A stretch of 64,000 nt of DNA from Filimonas lacunae. Its GTDB lineage: Bacteria; Bacteroidota; Bacteroidia; Chitinophagales; Chitinophagaceae. The DNA lies in the NCBI RefSeq assembly GCF_002355595.1, contig NZ_AP017422.1:5708823-5772822 (forward strand), given 5' to 3'. The notes under the pieces were generated by a model. It was not told the DNA's origin. It did no database searches and saw nothing but the letters and a program-made list of their open reading frames with translations. The translations under genes were made by a program, and so were the position numbers. This document shows positions 19,501 through 27,132 of the stretch, in pieces; position 1 is the first letter of the stretch; every line of letters starts with the position of its first letter.

Positions 19501-20307
19501 GTTATTCTGTCCTGCATTAATAGTACACTTTCTAATAATATTACCATCAGCATCATTCGTCAACACAAAGCCAAAACCCGACTGGCCCGTAGTAGCATTT
19601 ACCTGCAGACTATCGAATATAATATGATCAGCGCCATCCAGCTTAATAATGTAGCGTGAATCGTAGTAGCCTGTTCCTGCATAAGAAACGGTATTTCCGT
19701 TACCATTAAAAGTAATCGTATTGATATCTGAGGCCCCTTTTATTTCCGGAATAACCAGTTGCTCTTTATAGTTATATCCTGACGTTGTTACATCAAACAC
19801 AACAGGCCCCACTAAACAGGAACTCGTTAATTTTTCTATAGCGCTTGTAAAAGAAGGGAAATTGGTTTCTGTTTGTGGAAGGGATGCATTAATAGTATAG
19901 GTGCCCGACATCCCCACTTTTACTGTTATTGTATCAGAAACCACTATTAAAGAACCATTGTACAAACATTGTCCTATAATTCTATAATAGCTCGTGCCAG
20001 GCATTGCCGGCGATTGTATAGCATTGTTCTGCGGATCGAAAGAAGGAGCCGACATAGATACAAAGGCATCAGAAGGCGATGCTGCCCACTGTACAAAGAA
20101 GAATACAGACGGATCTGTTGTATTACTGGCTAATGTAAAACTCAGCTGTGTACCCGGACACACACCTGTTACATCTGGTGGAACCATCTTTCCTATAGTA
20201 GCAGTTCCACAGGGCGGCTGCGCCAAACCGGGAACGGCTGCCATACATAGCAGTAGTGGTAATAAAAATTTCCTACAAACGAACACTTGTAAGTAATCGA
20301 TCTTCAT
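10510..20307 (-). CDS. 3265-aa beta-helix/IgGFc-like/PKD giant surface protein with T9SS type B sorting domain
   Basis: Very large predicted surface adhesin and first gene of the cassette. Signal peptide at 1-29. Four successive units of about 555-570 aa start near residues 134, 690, 1255 and 1824. Each has an NFQSF-type entry helix, a right-handed parallel beta-helix (IIFDSLVIN, NLIYNF, GIYL repeats), a closing DxGAYEF, then, after the first three, a Cys-flanked Ig-like domain (TYQWQYS, WYRLVTYCG). After these come an IgGFc-binding-protein-like domain (about 2450-2900; RGTMFWAPYANTVLF, LLPVGTYGYEYYAL), one PKD domain (about 3000-3085), one fibronectin-III-like domain (about 3087-3170) and a type B CTD (about 3173-3265; FIPNSFTPDNNG, IFNQWGEKVFE, GVYIYVADI). 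No catalytic motif for a polysaccharide lyase was recognised in the helices, so binding or structure is more likely than enzymatic action. Confidence 0.9.
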   Translation of the reverse strand: MKIDYLQVFVCRKFLLPLLLCMAAVPGLAQPPCGTATIGKMVPPDVTGVCPGTQLSFTLASNTTDPSVFFFVQWAASPSDAFVSMSAPSFDPQNNAIQSPAMPGTSYYRIIGQCLYNGSLIVVSDTITVKVGMSGTYTINASLPQTETNFPSFTSAIEKLTSSCLVGPVVFDVTTSGYNYKEQLVIPEIKGASDINTITFNGNGNTVSYAGTGYYDSRYIIKLDGADHIIFDSLQVNATTGQSGFGFVLTNDADGNIIRKCTINAGQNNTFDGYSGIVVSGADNNTGWTNSYSDENLFENNTIIGGRYGISITGSGTHNQVLNNIIKDAYTAGVNLNTTTETIVAGNSISQPKRISLSVFSGILVESENTGLQITRNRIYNLSSANTGSTTYSYGIYFSGCDADISSPNIVTNNLMYGFKGAGQVIGLYNQSSDYAYYYHNTIFFDSTSTQASAQASAGFYMSTTATGVIFKNNIVDIQRSGAGNCYGIYKNTDAVTLTSDYNDIYMLPIASHFIGYAGSGQQTLSSWQTKTSSDLSSVLIDPFFLNAKEDNLKPNNIQLDNKGTAAGIGEDFDLAVRDATTPDVGAYEFTYLTCSNPPAASTVNIAQTAVCSAASALLTSSGGAVGDGLTYQWQYSADKNSWTDIAGGTAKQVTVAQTTDTWYRLVTYCGTGNTPSEAVQLTTKYKLSGNYTINKAVATGGRNFQSFNDAWSAVQCGITSSVIFDVVPGSGPYNEQLITTPVPGASPVNTITINGNGNMLFYISDNTNERAVVKLNGTDHLIIDSLVINAPGASASYYGFGIQLMNDADSNIIRRCTIYSDTTLTIYDHGYSGIVVNGMASGNPEWGEAFSDDNIFEDNTVVGGYYGISLAGNATKPNVRNIIRRNKFVNFLNAGIWTSNCINTLIDSNYISRPTRTSSSSVMGIYLNTGQISNIVTRNIITNPFGGSPDATDDFYGIYLNSADAYAGAENLISNNLIYNMTGSGSAYGLYNSGSDGVSFYHNTIHVDGSGNYDSYGFYQINTAGGIRIKDNIITISRKGDGNKYAMYYATRESGIASDYNNYFIASDATNASIGYRSALTRKSLADFQQGTNDANSASVDPVYTDVAAGNFKPQSGAIDNSGQPVSVLVDLAGAARDASHPDMGAYEFTAPPCVAPVAGTAVANSDEICEGNKLELNLTGNSTGGLQTYQWQASTTETGTYAPISNVQTKPNFITLPGTDAVFYRAAVTCKGTTVYTQPISIAVDAMLAAGVYTIDQEGTGDFKSFNEAYQALKCGIKGPVVFNVLPGGKAYNEQLIMDSIPGTSAVNTITFKCNGDTLAYSSSDYDNQAVITLQKTDYIIFDSLVINTIGTGYYGIGVNLKKSANYNTFRNSTILMPLNNSSSSYVGILVNGSTYYSSVSNDTYSDYNLFQNNTIIGGYCGISMMGGYNSANTGNKVIGNTIKDFYSTGVYLGCSMSTVIEGNVISRPNRTSVNTFYGIMVQGGGGASPIQNSHNLQISKNRIHTPFGGNPASTQGMYGIYLDRTSPYDYAPNTVSNNLIYNFNGKGAAYGIYYSYSGKTRFYHNTISLDNKDYTGSSLTEGMYMQLENGSGAEVKNNIITVLRGGTGKRYGIYAPNSYSFISDFNDIWVDAGTNKFTGFYGADRASLADWRAAANVDASSVSFDPAYEDTAAGKFASTLPALDNTGAPVGINTDINNVARNTSSPDLGAFEFNSAPCTAPPTPGVAVVTPATGTCMGAQAQLTLNGNSAGGGQKYVWQRASAADGTWTTISDTSASGFYNYELVSKDAWFRAVVVCGTGVAYSQPVQLSINQGLLAGDYTIDPALPAGNKNFQSFGEAIAAMSCGIEGAVRFLVTPGTYTERVRVPKIPGTSATATVTFLSKDNVAATTIVTAATTSDTNYVVKLDTANYIIFKNMSIKPDGTDYARAVEFTGTSSYDSITGCIIDLPVTRNTSENVVGVYGKDLYGVENVITKNTITNGMAGVYLFGVERYAQKFVIDSNTVNNSYNANIFAQNINYVSISGNTINKDGIQNVRSYGIWMQKCDSAYKVDKNKITITNTASSTSAIIVFVSAGGSNRGSVSGNIILADSTNTGSVTGLNPYTNASSFSAMNNVIVIGTKGNEAYGINSQGAGDGCAYYNNSIQIESATENSAAAAFSPGAFAYNNIFSNIGGGGAALKMYNAVTGGIDYNLLYSEGATLVWYNGNNLVSLEQWQNAGNVDYSSLVYKPVFADKKLLTPDVANANVWAMHGRGVQVPESKKDINGIARPVTMETGVPDMGAYEFTPTVAPVLLTATPAVPQANSQQVFMLGTDTVTIINWGSTVPSKIEGKRYSGVAPEGLAANQPFMYFYTAFTTTGTAPTGHAVKQYYVNSWRGTIEKETTIKLGKTNAAVWEISSKSKLDTIGNSIADTGLAVLAKFTGLTDGKEAPTDPIVKTPRDTSSRGTMFWAPYANTVLFTMGNTQDMVFYLGAGSKTAHVTIKINGTQWSKTYTVPANTAITSDLMPKAGQFDARLLKEGLYDRGISIESDEAISAYAHIYGPSASAATMLLPVGTYGYEYYALTPRQTYNPGNVNASVVEVIAAYDSTVVEITPSVPTQGHVANVPFRVTLKKGQVYQIIGAIDDGMEVSYDLTGTKIRSVQNDNGKCWPVAVFSGSNLTGFDCSMFSTSGTGDNVLQQNFPYQAWGKKYLTAPSSHYTDAKRLLTNVFRIYVKDPNTLVELNGSLLSGLVSNRYYEFASSTADYIKSDKPVLVAQFQPSTHSCGVTDSMGDPEMFFISPIEQGVKEAQLYRNTTSAILVQYLTLIVPTKGLSSLTIDGANTWDYAYAHPNLPGYTVVVVRWTASKGQSIVKCDSSFTGVTYGMGAYESYGYNAGTMVLNLNTKVNLSNSYSPGGGYNDYTCAGTPFKLSLMTTVQPTAIDWKLSTVPQLSPNADVHTEFPKATDTIVINGITYYQYALDQQYVLNAPGDYVITAYISHPDIDACDSKQETLVPIKVAAAPLVDFVFDGTCLGSETQFGGSAQTVNNASIINWKWDFNDAGAAAYTKDTVHTYKTAATYQVRLDVIDANGCLGDTTKPVAINAPLPAPVVKAGAITSYTITFVWAAVPGATGYEVSIDNGTTWIAPSGSDGLSHTVTGLSLGETVTIKVRVLGSCVPAISTAVSATTMVQEVFIPNSFTPDNNGPAENEYFKIYGNSIQQLRLMIFNQWGEKVFETNDKNTGWNGTYKGKPQPSGVYIYVADILLDNGKRETKKGTINLVR

Positions 20308-20562
20308 GAGAATGCAGTTAGTTTAGAGAATTTTCCGTACCAGCGGCGAGAGTTTTGGTTCCAGAAAAAGAGCCGCCAATTACAGCTCTAAAGTTATTTA
20401 TACCACCTATTGAAATTGTGTGTAAAAATATTCAATTAAAAAAATGGCTATTTATACCTATAAATTGGGTAATTTGGCAGAGTAACTAACTGTATTTACC
20501 ATTGCCTAACAAAAAAATGCCGATTATGCCATAGAAAAGTAATTCTATAAACTACTGTAGAT

Positions 20563-22593
20563 ATGAGATTCGCGTACAAGTGCCCTATTGCTAAACACTT
20601 CCTGCATCCGGTGCGTAGTACAACGCTCTGCTTAAGTATTTTATTGCTTTTCCTTTTCCCGCTGGCTGCATCTGCTCAACAACTTACCCGTCCCGAAGGC
20701 AGCAATCTACAGGATACAGCCGCTATTCATCGCCTGCTAAAGACCGGCAGAAGCATCAAACATTCCTTTCCCGACAGTGCCTTTTATTACTTTAATAAAG
20801 CGTTGATAGGCAGTTATGGGGCCAATTACAGCGAAGGCGTGGTGTTGGCCCAGTACGAGCTAAGCAGATGGTATTACAACAGCAATATCCAGTTAAGCAT
20901 TAACAGTGCCTGCGCCGCATTAACAGAGTTTGAGAAAGAACATCTTACCAATAACACCTTAAAGTGCCAGGTATACCTGGCCTTAGCCAAAGCCTACGAG
21001 GCCAATGCTAAAATAGATTCAGCCGCCTATTACTATTATTATCTTAATGAAGAAGTTGACAAAGGCCGGATTAAAGACCCCTACTTTGAAGTTTCCTTAT
21101 ACACTACGCTGGCGCTATTCTGGCTGAATAGTGATAACCAGCTGGACCCGGAGTTTGCCAAACCTTTAAAAAATTTTATTGATAAAGCACAGCACACCCT
21201 CAACCAGCTACCAGACAATTCCAGCACCAATGCCAGCTTTTACCAGCTACAGGCTATTTACTATTTAAGCATCAACCGCTACGACTCGGCGCGTTTTTAT
21301 TTACAAAAGCAGCTGGCGTTATGCGAAAACACAACACCCATGCCCTCCAGCATGGCTTCTGTGTTATTAAACATCAGCAACGCTTATGTAATGGAGCATA
21401 AGCCGGGCGAAGCTATTCCCTACATCAACCGGGTGAGAAGTACGTATAAAAGCATTCCTACCCAGGATCGTTACTATATCACCGCCAACTTACACCTTGC
21501 CGATGTGTATTTTCAACAGAAAAAGTATGGGGAATGCATACGTATTTTAGACAGTACCTGGCATTACTGTAAAGTCAATTTTGTAAATAAAGACGTTGCG
21601 GATGCCTATAAAATATATGGCGATTCGTACGAGAAGCTGGGCATGAAAGACCAGGCCCTCACTTATAAAAACCTGTACATCACCTTATACGATAGCCTTG
21701 CCAAACGCGACCGGCTGAACATGAGCTACAAAATGGAAAGCAGGTACCGGCTTGCCGAAAAAGATAAAAAGCTCGCCGAACAAAACCTCACCATTTCCCA
21801 GGCAGAAAACGATGCCCGTAGAAAAAATTTCTGGGTGGCAGCCATCTCCTTCCTCGCCATACTGATGATACTGGTGGCTATATTATGGCTGCGCAATATC
21901 AGGCATGCACAACGGTTACAGACTTACCAGTTTGAAAAACAGATGGAAATAAGCCGCCTTACCTATACCATACAGGGAGAGGAAAAAGAAAGAAGACGCA
22001 TTGCCGCCGAACTGCACGACGGTATTGTAGGTCTATTGGTGGCAGCTAAAATCAACCTCAACCTGGTAAAAAAGGAGTATCATTTCAGCAACGAATCTAA
22101 TTTTACCGAAGGGCTGCAACTGATAGATCAGGCCGCATCAGACCTCAGAAAAACCGCGCATAATATGATGCCGGAGATATTAATGCAAGATGGGCTGTTA
22201 AAAGCACTGGAACAATTTTGCAACAGCATAGCAGCTAACAACACCACCAGCATTTACTTTGAAATTGTGGGTACACCCGTAAAACTAAAATCCTCCCTGG
22301 AACTGGCATTATACCGCATTGTTCAGGAACTGGTACATAATATTATTAAACATGCCAGGGCTACAGAAGCCATGATACAGATCAACTTTTTTGAAAACGA
22401 GCTTTCTATTACAGTAGAGGACAATGGCGTAGGCATGGATGTGCACACTACCACACAGGGAATAGGCATTAAAAGCATTTACGACCGGGTAAAAGCCATC
22501 AACGGCAACATCACTATCGAAAGCGGATATTCAAAAGGTACGAGTATTTATATTAATTTAGATTTGCATAAAGAAAATCTCGAAACTGCATGA
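20563..22593 (+). CDS. TPR-containing sensor histidine kinase (HisKA_3/NarL type)
   Basis: Membrane sensor kinase, 676 aa. Signal peptide or first membrane segment (LCLSILLLFLFPLAASAQ), a long periplasmic TPR-rich region (about 60-390; helical pairs such as YYYYLNEEVDKG and NRYDSARFYLQKQL), one membrane helix at about 422-444 (FWVAAISFLAILMILVAILWL), a coiled linker, a HisKA_3 dimerisation helix with the phosphoacceptor His in RRRIAAELHDG (about 475-487), and an HATPase domain (LVHNIIKHA about 590; DNGVGMD; GIGIKSIYDRV; GTSIYINL). It overlaps its response regulator by 4 bp (ATGA) and is divergent from the T9SS cassette across a 255-bp gap, so control of surface-protein expression is a plausible but untested role. 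Confidence 0.92.
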   Translation: MRFAYKCPIAKHFLHPVRSTTLCLSILLLFLFPLAASAQQLTRPEGSNLQDTAAIHRLLKTGRSIKHSFPDSAFYYFNKALIGSYGANYSEGVVLAQYELSRWYYNSNIQLSINSACAALTEFEKEHLTNNTLKCQVYLALAKAYEANAKIDSAAYYYYYLNEEVDKGRIKDPYFEVSLYTTLALFWLNSDNQLDPEFAKPLKNFIDKAQHTLNQLPDNSSTNASFYQLQAIYYLSINRYDSARFYLQKQLALCENTTPMPSSMASVLLNISNAYVMEHKPGEAIPYINRVRSTYKSIPTQDRYYITANLHLADVYFQQKKYGECIRILDSTWHYCKVNFVNKDVADAYKIYGDSYEKLGMKDQALTYKNLYITLYDSLAKRDRLNMSYKMESRYRLAEKDKKLAEQNLTISQAENDARRKNFWVAAISFLAILMILVAILWLRNIRHAQRLQTYQFEKQMEISRLTYTIQGEEKERRRIAAELHDGIVGLLVAAKINLNLVKKEYHFSNESNFTEGLQLIDQAASDLRKTAHNMMPEILMQDGLLKALEQFCNSIAANNTTSIYFEIVGTPVKLKSSLELALYRIVQELVHNIIKHARATEAMIQINFFENELSITVEDNGVGMDVHTTTQGIGIKSIYDRVKAINGNITIESGYSKGTSIYINLDLHKENLETA

Positions 22594-23210
22594 TCCGGAT
22601 AAGCATGGCCGATGACCACATTATTGTTCTCAGTGGTTTTCAGAAAATTGTGGCAGAAGCAAACGACATTACCATTATTGGAACGTATACCAACGGGGAC
22701 GATCTGTTAAAAGACATTCCGGTAAACAAGCCGGACATCCTGATACTGGATATACAAATGCCCGGCAAAAACGGCATTGAGCTGGCATCTGTTATACGTA
22801 AAAAATACCCTGAAATTAAAATCATCGTGCTTTCCAGTGTAGAAGTGCTGGCGCAGGTGAAAAAGATTTTACAGTTGGGCTGTATGGGTTATCTGCTCAA
22901 AAACATTGACTCCAACACATTTCTAACAGCCATCCGTACGGTATATAATAACGAACAGTTTATTCACGAAGAGCTGCGCAAACACCTGGTGAACAATCTT
23001 TTTACCCCTGCTCATTTTGTAAAAATCACCCGTCGCGAAAAAGAGATTTTACAACTGATAGCACAGGAAATGACCACCCAGGAAATTGCCGACAAATTAT
23101 TCCTGAGCACCCACACCATTGTAAATCATAGAAACAGCCTGCTGCAAAAGTTAAATGTAAAAAATACAGCAGGCCTGATGATGAAAGCAGTGGAAGAAGG
23201 CTTGCTTTAA
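22590..23210 (+). CDS. NarL/LuxR-family response regulator
   Basis: DNA-binding partner of the preceding kinase, 206 aa. The receiver domain occupies about 1-120: acidic pocket D8/D9, phosphoacceptor D54 in LILDIQMPG, switch residues S82-S83 (VLSS), and the conserved lysine in YLLKN. A LuxR-type helix-turn-helix is at about 143-206 (TRREKEILQLIAQEMTTQEIADKLFLS then THTIVNHRNSLLQKL). The start ATG overlaps the kinase stop (ATGA), so expression is coupled. Its stop overlaps the convergent DUF3857 gene tail-to-tail by 4 bp, and no terminator hairpin was seen there. Confidence 0.94.
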   Translation: MIRISMADDHIIVLSGFQKIVAEANDITIIGTYTNGDDLLKDIPVNKPDILILDIQMPGKNGIELASVIRKKYPEIKIIVLSSVEVLAQVKKILQLGCMGYLLKNIDSNTFLTAIRTVYNNEQFIHEELRKHLVNNLFTPAHFVKITRREKEILQLIAQEMTTQEIADKLFLSTHTIVNHRNSLLQKLNVKNTAGLMMKAVEEGLL

Positions 23211-25114
23211 TTATTCTTTACCAAAACCAACGTGCTCCTGTCTGCCTTATACATATCGGCAATAAACTTTGCCAACCCGGTATAGTCTTCCGGAGGAAAG
23301 CGGCCGGCATTGCGCTCACAAACACGCTCTAAACGAATGGTATTACCCTCATAAAAAAAGGAAATAGCGTAACGACCAAACTTATTTTGAAGGGTTATAT
23401 TTTTAGGCAACGACTCTAATACATAACCAGCAGGCACTGTAATGAATACAGAGTCTACATCTGTATAAGAGTAAGGATAATCAATTTCCGTAACCCTTGG
23501 CTTGTCGGTAGACAGTTTAGACCTTGTTTTGTTAAACAGATTAGGCACAACAAACAATCTTTTTCCTGAAGCCGAAGCATAGGCGGGTGACTGCACGTGC
23601 AGGTTTTCTGTCACCTGTGGCATAGCAGCTTTCTGCTCGTCATAATCGATCTTATCCACCTTGTAGGTAGGCAGCCCTAAAGTGTTATTCAAATACTTTT
23701 CCCGTTGCTCTTTACTGGCGTAATGTATCAATGAATGGGGCAGCTCCTGTTGAATACCTGTAAACACAGTACGCACATCCGCAATCAAATTGCCGTCCCC
23801 GTCAATTTGTGCATTGATCCTGCGCCACTGAGCGTTATCCGCTGCGGAATACCGGGGCGTATACACCACATGCCCACCGTCACTATCAATTAACAAAGCT
23901 TGCTTATTACCAGTGCTTCTACCCATATAACCCGCACAAGCTGTGCTACTGGTACACTCCAGCCAAAGACTGTCTTTATCACCTGGCACACACAAAATAG
24001 CATGCGTAAAAAAAGGAGCCGGAAAATCTTCCCATAATCCCTTTTTACCTTCACCTGTTCTCACTAATACATAATTAGCAGGTATACCCACCTCTTTCAA
24101 AAGACTTTTCATATAGTTAGACAAAGCCTTACAATCGCCATACTTTTTCTCCGCCACGTATTTAGCATCAAAAGGCTGCCATCCTCCAATACCCACCTGT
24201 ATACCTATATAACGTGTATTCTTCTGCATATACTCATACAACACCCTTACCTTCTCTCTTTTATCGGCAATACCATCCACAAGCGCATGCACTTCTTTTT
24301 TTACCGGATCGGGTAACACATCCCTGCCTTCATTTAAAGTTTGAATAAACTTACCCAGGTTTTGCCAGGAGCTCATATTGCCTTTATACCCTCCTATTTC
24401 AAAATCAACCGGGGCCAGTTGCACACTACAGGTGATCTCTTTCCAGGCGGGCTGGTAAACTTCATACTCCACCGGCTTTACATGCTTCACTTCCCATTTA
24501 TAAGTACGCACCGATTTTTCTTCTGCTATATTGGGTGTGCCATTATACACAAACTGCTTATAACGTAAAGCATAGGTTAATGGCGTTTCCACCACCAGGG
24601 CACTTTGTTGCACAGCATACGCATCATCTTCTACCGGCTCCCAGCGGGGCAGAAAAAACACCCCGTCCAACTCTTTCACATCTTCATACTCCACTGTATA
24701 AGGATATTGGCGGTAATAAAAATTATGTTTCTTATAACGCGCATCTGTTACCAGGCTCTCATCATCATCATAAGCAGCATCGGAAATATCTTTCTTTTTT
24801 ACCGATTTCAATTTCTTACCGCCAGCATCATACAAAGCTCCCGAAATATCACTTAACGAGTGCATCTTATCGTAGTAGTTGCTGTAAACCGCATAATCAT
24901 CACCATTCTCATTTAATATAGTAATAGCATATTTGTGATACACCACCGCCCTTCCGGCATCCTTTATTACCACCCTTAATTGCTCCTGCCTTTTTACAGC
25001 GTTGGCATTTGCTTTTAGTGAATCAGGAATCAGGCTCACACTATAGTCCTGTGACAAACCCCATAAAGGCAGCTGCAGCAAAAACAAAACAAATATGTTT
25101 TTCATAACACCCAT
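23207..25114 (-). CDS. DUF3857 / transglutaminase-like exported protein (apparently intact core)
   Basis: Exported protein of 635 aa. Signal peptide MKNIFVLFLLQLPLWGLSQ starts at the second Met. DUF3857 domain at about 40-210, with alternating strands and the KYAITILNENGDDYA-type motif; transglutaminase-like core at about 260-400 with the nucleophile Cys in KKYGDCKAL (about 325), His in FFTHAILCV (about 372) and an acidic residue in LWLECTSST (about 387); then a DUF3858-like beta-rich C-terminus (YPYSYTDVDSVFITVP). Such proteins are common in Bacteroidota, and their substrates are mostly unknown. The ATG at 25114 overlaps the upstream gene's stop (TAATG), so the two are translationally coupled. 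It converges with the response-regulator gene. Confidence 0.85.
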   Translation of the reverse strand: MGVMKNIFVLFLLQLPLWGLSQDYSVSLIPDSLKANANAVKRQEQLRVVIKDAGRAVVYHKYAITILNENGDDYAVYSNYYDKMHSLSDISGALYDAGGKKLKSVKKKDISDAAYDDDESLVTDARYKKHNFYYRQYPYTVEYEDVKELDGVFFLPRWEPVEDDAYAVQQSALVVETPLTYALRYKQFVYNGTPNIAEEKSVRTYKWEVKHVKPVEYEVYQPAWKEITCSVQLAPVDFEIGGYKGNMSSWQNLGKFIQTLNEGRDVLPDPVKKEVHALVDGIADKREKVRVLYEYMQKNTRYIGIQVGIGGWQPFDAKYVAEKKYGDCKALSNYMKSLLKEVGIPANYVLVRTGEGKKGLWEDFPAPFFTHAILCVPGDKDSLWLECTSSTACAGYMGRSTGNKQALLIDSDGGHVVYTPRYSAADNAQWRRINAQIDGDGNLIADVRTVFTGIQQELPHSLIHYASKEQREKYLNNTLGLPTYKVDKIDYDEQKAAMPQVTENLHVQSPAYASASGKRLFVVPNLFNKTRSKLSTDKPRVTEIDYPYSYTDVDSVFITVPAGYVLESLPKNITLQNKFGRYAISFFYEGNTIRLERVCERNAGRFPPEDYTGLAKFIADMYKADRSTLVLVKNN

Positions 25115-27132
25115 TAGTTCACTTTTTTAAATACAATTTTCTCGTTTTGCTTTTTTACTATATAAGTAAAAAAGTCACGCAGGGTTTGATAATCATCCGG
25201 CCAGAAAGTAGCTTTATTCAATACCAGCCTGCTTCTTAACTGAATACGATCTTCCGATGCCACCGCAATAAATTCAAACTTACCTTCATTTTCATTCAGG
25301 TTCACCCGGGCTGATTTAGGCAACTCCTCCACCTTATACCCTTTAGGCATTTCCATATTCAACACATAGGTTTCATCCCGGCAATAGGGCATTTCTACGG
25401 GATACAGGCGTTCTGCCGCCTTAAAAGGATTTTCCTTATACAAATCATCGCCTATCACAGGTGAGAAATACACCAGCGATTCATCGTTCAGCGAAAATTT
25501 AAAATCGTAATGATACGAAACCGGTTCTTCCAACACCTTTAACGAATCAATGCCACTATTCGCCATATCTACATCCAGGGAAAAGCCTTTTTTGATGTTA
25601 TTGAAAAACTCATCTTCTTTTATTTTTTTCAGATTGCTACGTATCACTGTAGAACCATTATACCCCTTACTGCTTACAAACGAACCCGAAAGTCCCTCTT
25701 TCTCCTCATTAACGATAAAAACAGTAGTTAAACTAGATTCACGCAACGAGTCAGCATCCAGTTGAACCACATAAGGTTCTTCACTAATAATGCGCCCCGA
25801 GCCATTGTAGCACTGCAAAGGCAGTTTACCAAATCCCATGTTAGGCTGCGTAGCATCCAGTAAATAAAACTGATCCTCTACCTGTACCCTGCATATGGCA
25901 TAGTTAAACTTATTCATAATAGGATAGGCATCCAGCACCTTACCCCGCTCCCGCGTACTTAATATTACCGGATCGGCGGTGAATCCGCGACTTCTGTACA
26001 TAGCGGTAAGCAGTAAATTAATATCCGCTACATTCCCTTTCTTCGACTGACATGTTTTCTTTAATGATTGCGACCGGTAAATATCATAATCATCTGTGCA
26101 GGTATAATGATCCCGTATGTTTTCATAAATTTTCCTGGCAACATCCAGGCTTTTATCAGACTGCGGCGCCACCAGTTTCAACTCGTCATCCATCCAACCA
26201 CTCCTATCAGAAAGCCCTTCCCCGAACATCTCGCTTTTCAGCATCTTTTCGGCAGCTTCGTTCCAGGTATTCATAACATGTTTTACCGGTTCGTTGGGAT
26301 AACGAATGGCAGACAGCTGAAACTCTATTTTAGCCACGTGATTTCTTAAGGTAGTAGTATATGCTTCGCTTTTTAAGGCTGGCACATCTTTCATGGCCCA
26401 TACAGATGTTACAATATTACCGCTCCAGGTAAAGTTCCGGGAAGGTGAAGAAGGTGTTGCTCCCGGAGCAGTGATATGAAAACTGCTATAGTTTACCATA
26501 GCGGTATCTATAGCATACGGACAATAGCCTTGTTTTACAAAAACAAAATCGAACAACTCCGGAATACTCACTTCATACTGGCACCATAAGCGGGGATATT
26601 CATCCTGGTAACGCCAGGTAGGAATTCTTCTGGCATCAGGAGTTGTTATTTCATAGGTATATTCAATAATGGAACCTTCTTTTATAGCAGGAAAAGTGAA
26701 TTTTTGAGTTTGCGATTCCGCTCCTTTGTCTTTAAATAAGCTGCCTTTTTCCAAACGGGTGGTAACCACTTTCCCGCCTTCCAGGTTATAGGTGGCCACT
26801 TCCAGCCCGGCTATTTTTTGTGCATCTTCATTGCGCCCGAACAAACTCAACTCTACCGTTGCTAAATCAAAAGCATTTTTATGTAACAGGTGTATCCGTA
26901 CATGATGCTTAAACACTACATTAAAAAAGCCATCATTATTTCCTTCGAACGAAGCATAACCTACATCAAACAAGTAAACAGCATCAGCCGAACTATCTAC
27001 CGCATAAGCAGTAGCCGCAAAATCTTCTGGTTTAACATCGCCAAATTTGAATTTTGGTATTTTTTTCTGGGCAGACGCCAGTGTTACACCCAGCAAAAAG
27101 GGCAAAAGCAAGGTCGCAATTGTTTTATTCAT
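25114..27132 (-). CDS. DUF3857 / transglutaminase-like exported protein with degenerate active site
   Basis: Paralogue of the downstream gene, about 672 aa from the ATG at 27132 (MNKTIATLLLPFLLGVTLASAQ, a clear signal peptide). An upstream in-frame TTG at 27159 would add nine residues that spoil the signal peptide. Order: DUF3857 (about 30-230), transglutaminase-like core (about 300-440), beta-rich C-terminus. The Cys position of the core reads KKGNVADINLLL, with no Cys, and the His position reads KFNYAICRV, with Asn. Only the Asp (YLLDATQP) is kept. It is therefore probably not a cysteine protease or transglutaminase and may act as a binding partner of its neighbour. The pair forms a two-gene operon. 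Confidence 0.83.
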   Translation of the reverse strand: MNKTIATLLLPFLLGVTLASAQKKIPKFKFGDVKPEDFAATAYAVDSSADAVYLFDVGYASFEGNNDGFFNVVFKHHVRIHLLHKNAFDLATVELSLFGRNEDAQKIAGLEVATYNLEGGKVVTTRLEKGSLFKDKGAESQTQKFTFPAIKEGSIIEYTYEITTPDARRIPTWRYQDEYPRLWCQYEVSIPELFDFVFVKQGYCPYAIDTAMVNYSSFHITAPGATPSSPSRNFTWSGNIVTSVWAMKDVPALKSEAYTTTLRNHVAKIEFQLSAIRYPNEPVKHVMNTWNEAAEKMLKSEMFGEGLSDRSGWMDDELKLVAPQSDKSLDVARKIYENIRDHYTCTDDYDIYRSQSLKKTCQSKKGNVADINLLLTAMYRSRGFTADPVILSTRERGKVLDAYPIMNKFNYAICRVQVEDQFYLLDATQPNMGFGKLPLQCYNGSGRIISEEPYVVQLDADSLRESSLTTVFIVNEEKEGLSGSFVSSKGYNGSTVIRSNLKKIKEDEFFNNIKKGFSLDVDMANSGIDSLKVLEEPVSYHYDFKFSLNDESLVYFSPVIGDDLYKENPFKAAERLYPVEMPYCRDETYVLNMEMPKGYKVEELPKSARVNLNENEGKFEFIAVASEDRIQLRSRLVLNKATFWPDDYQTLRDFFTYIVKKQNEKIVFKKVN

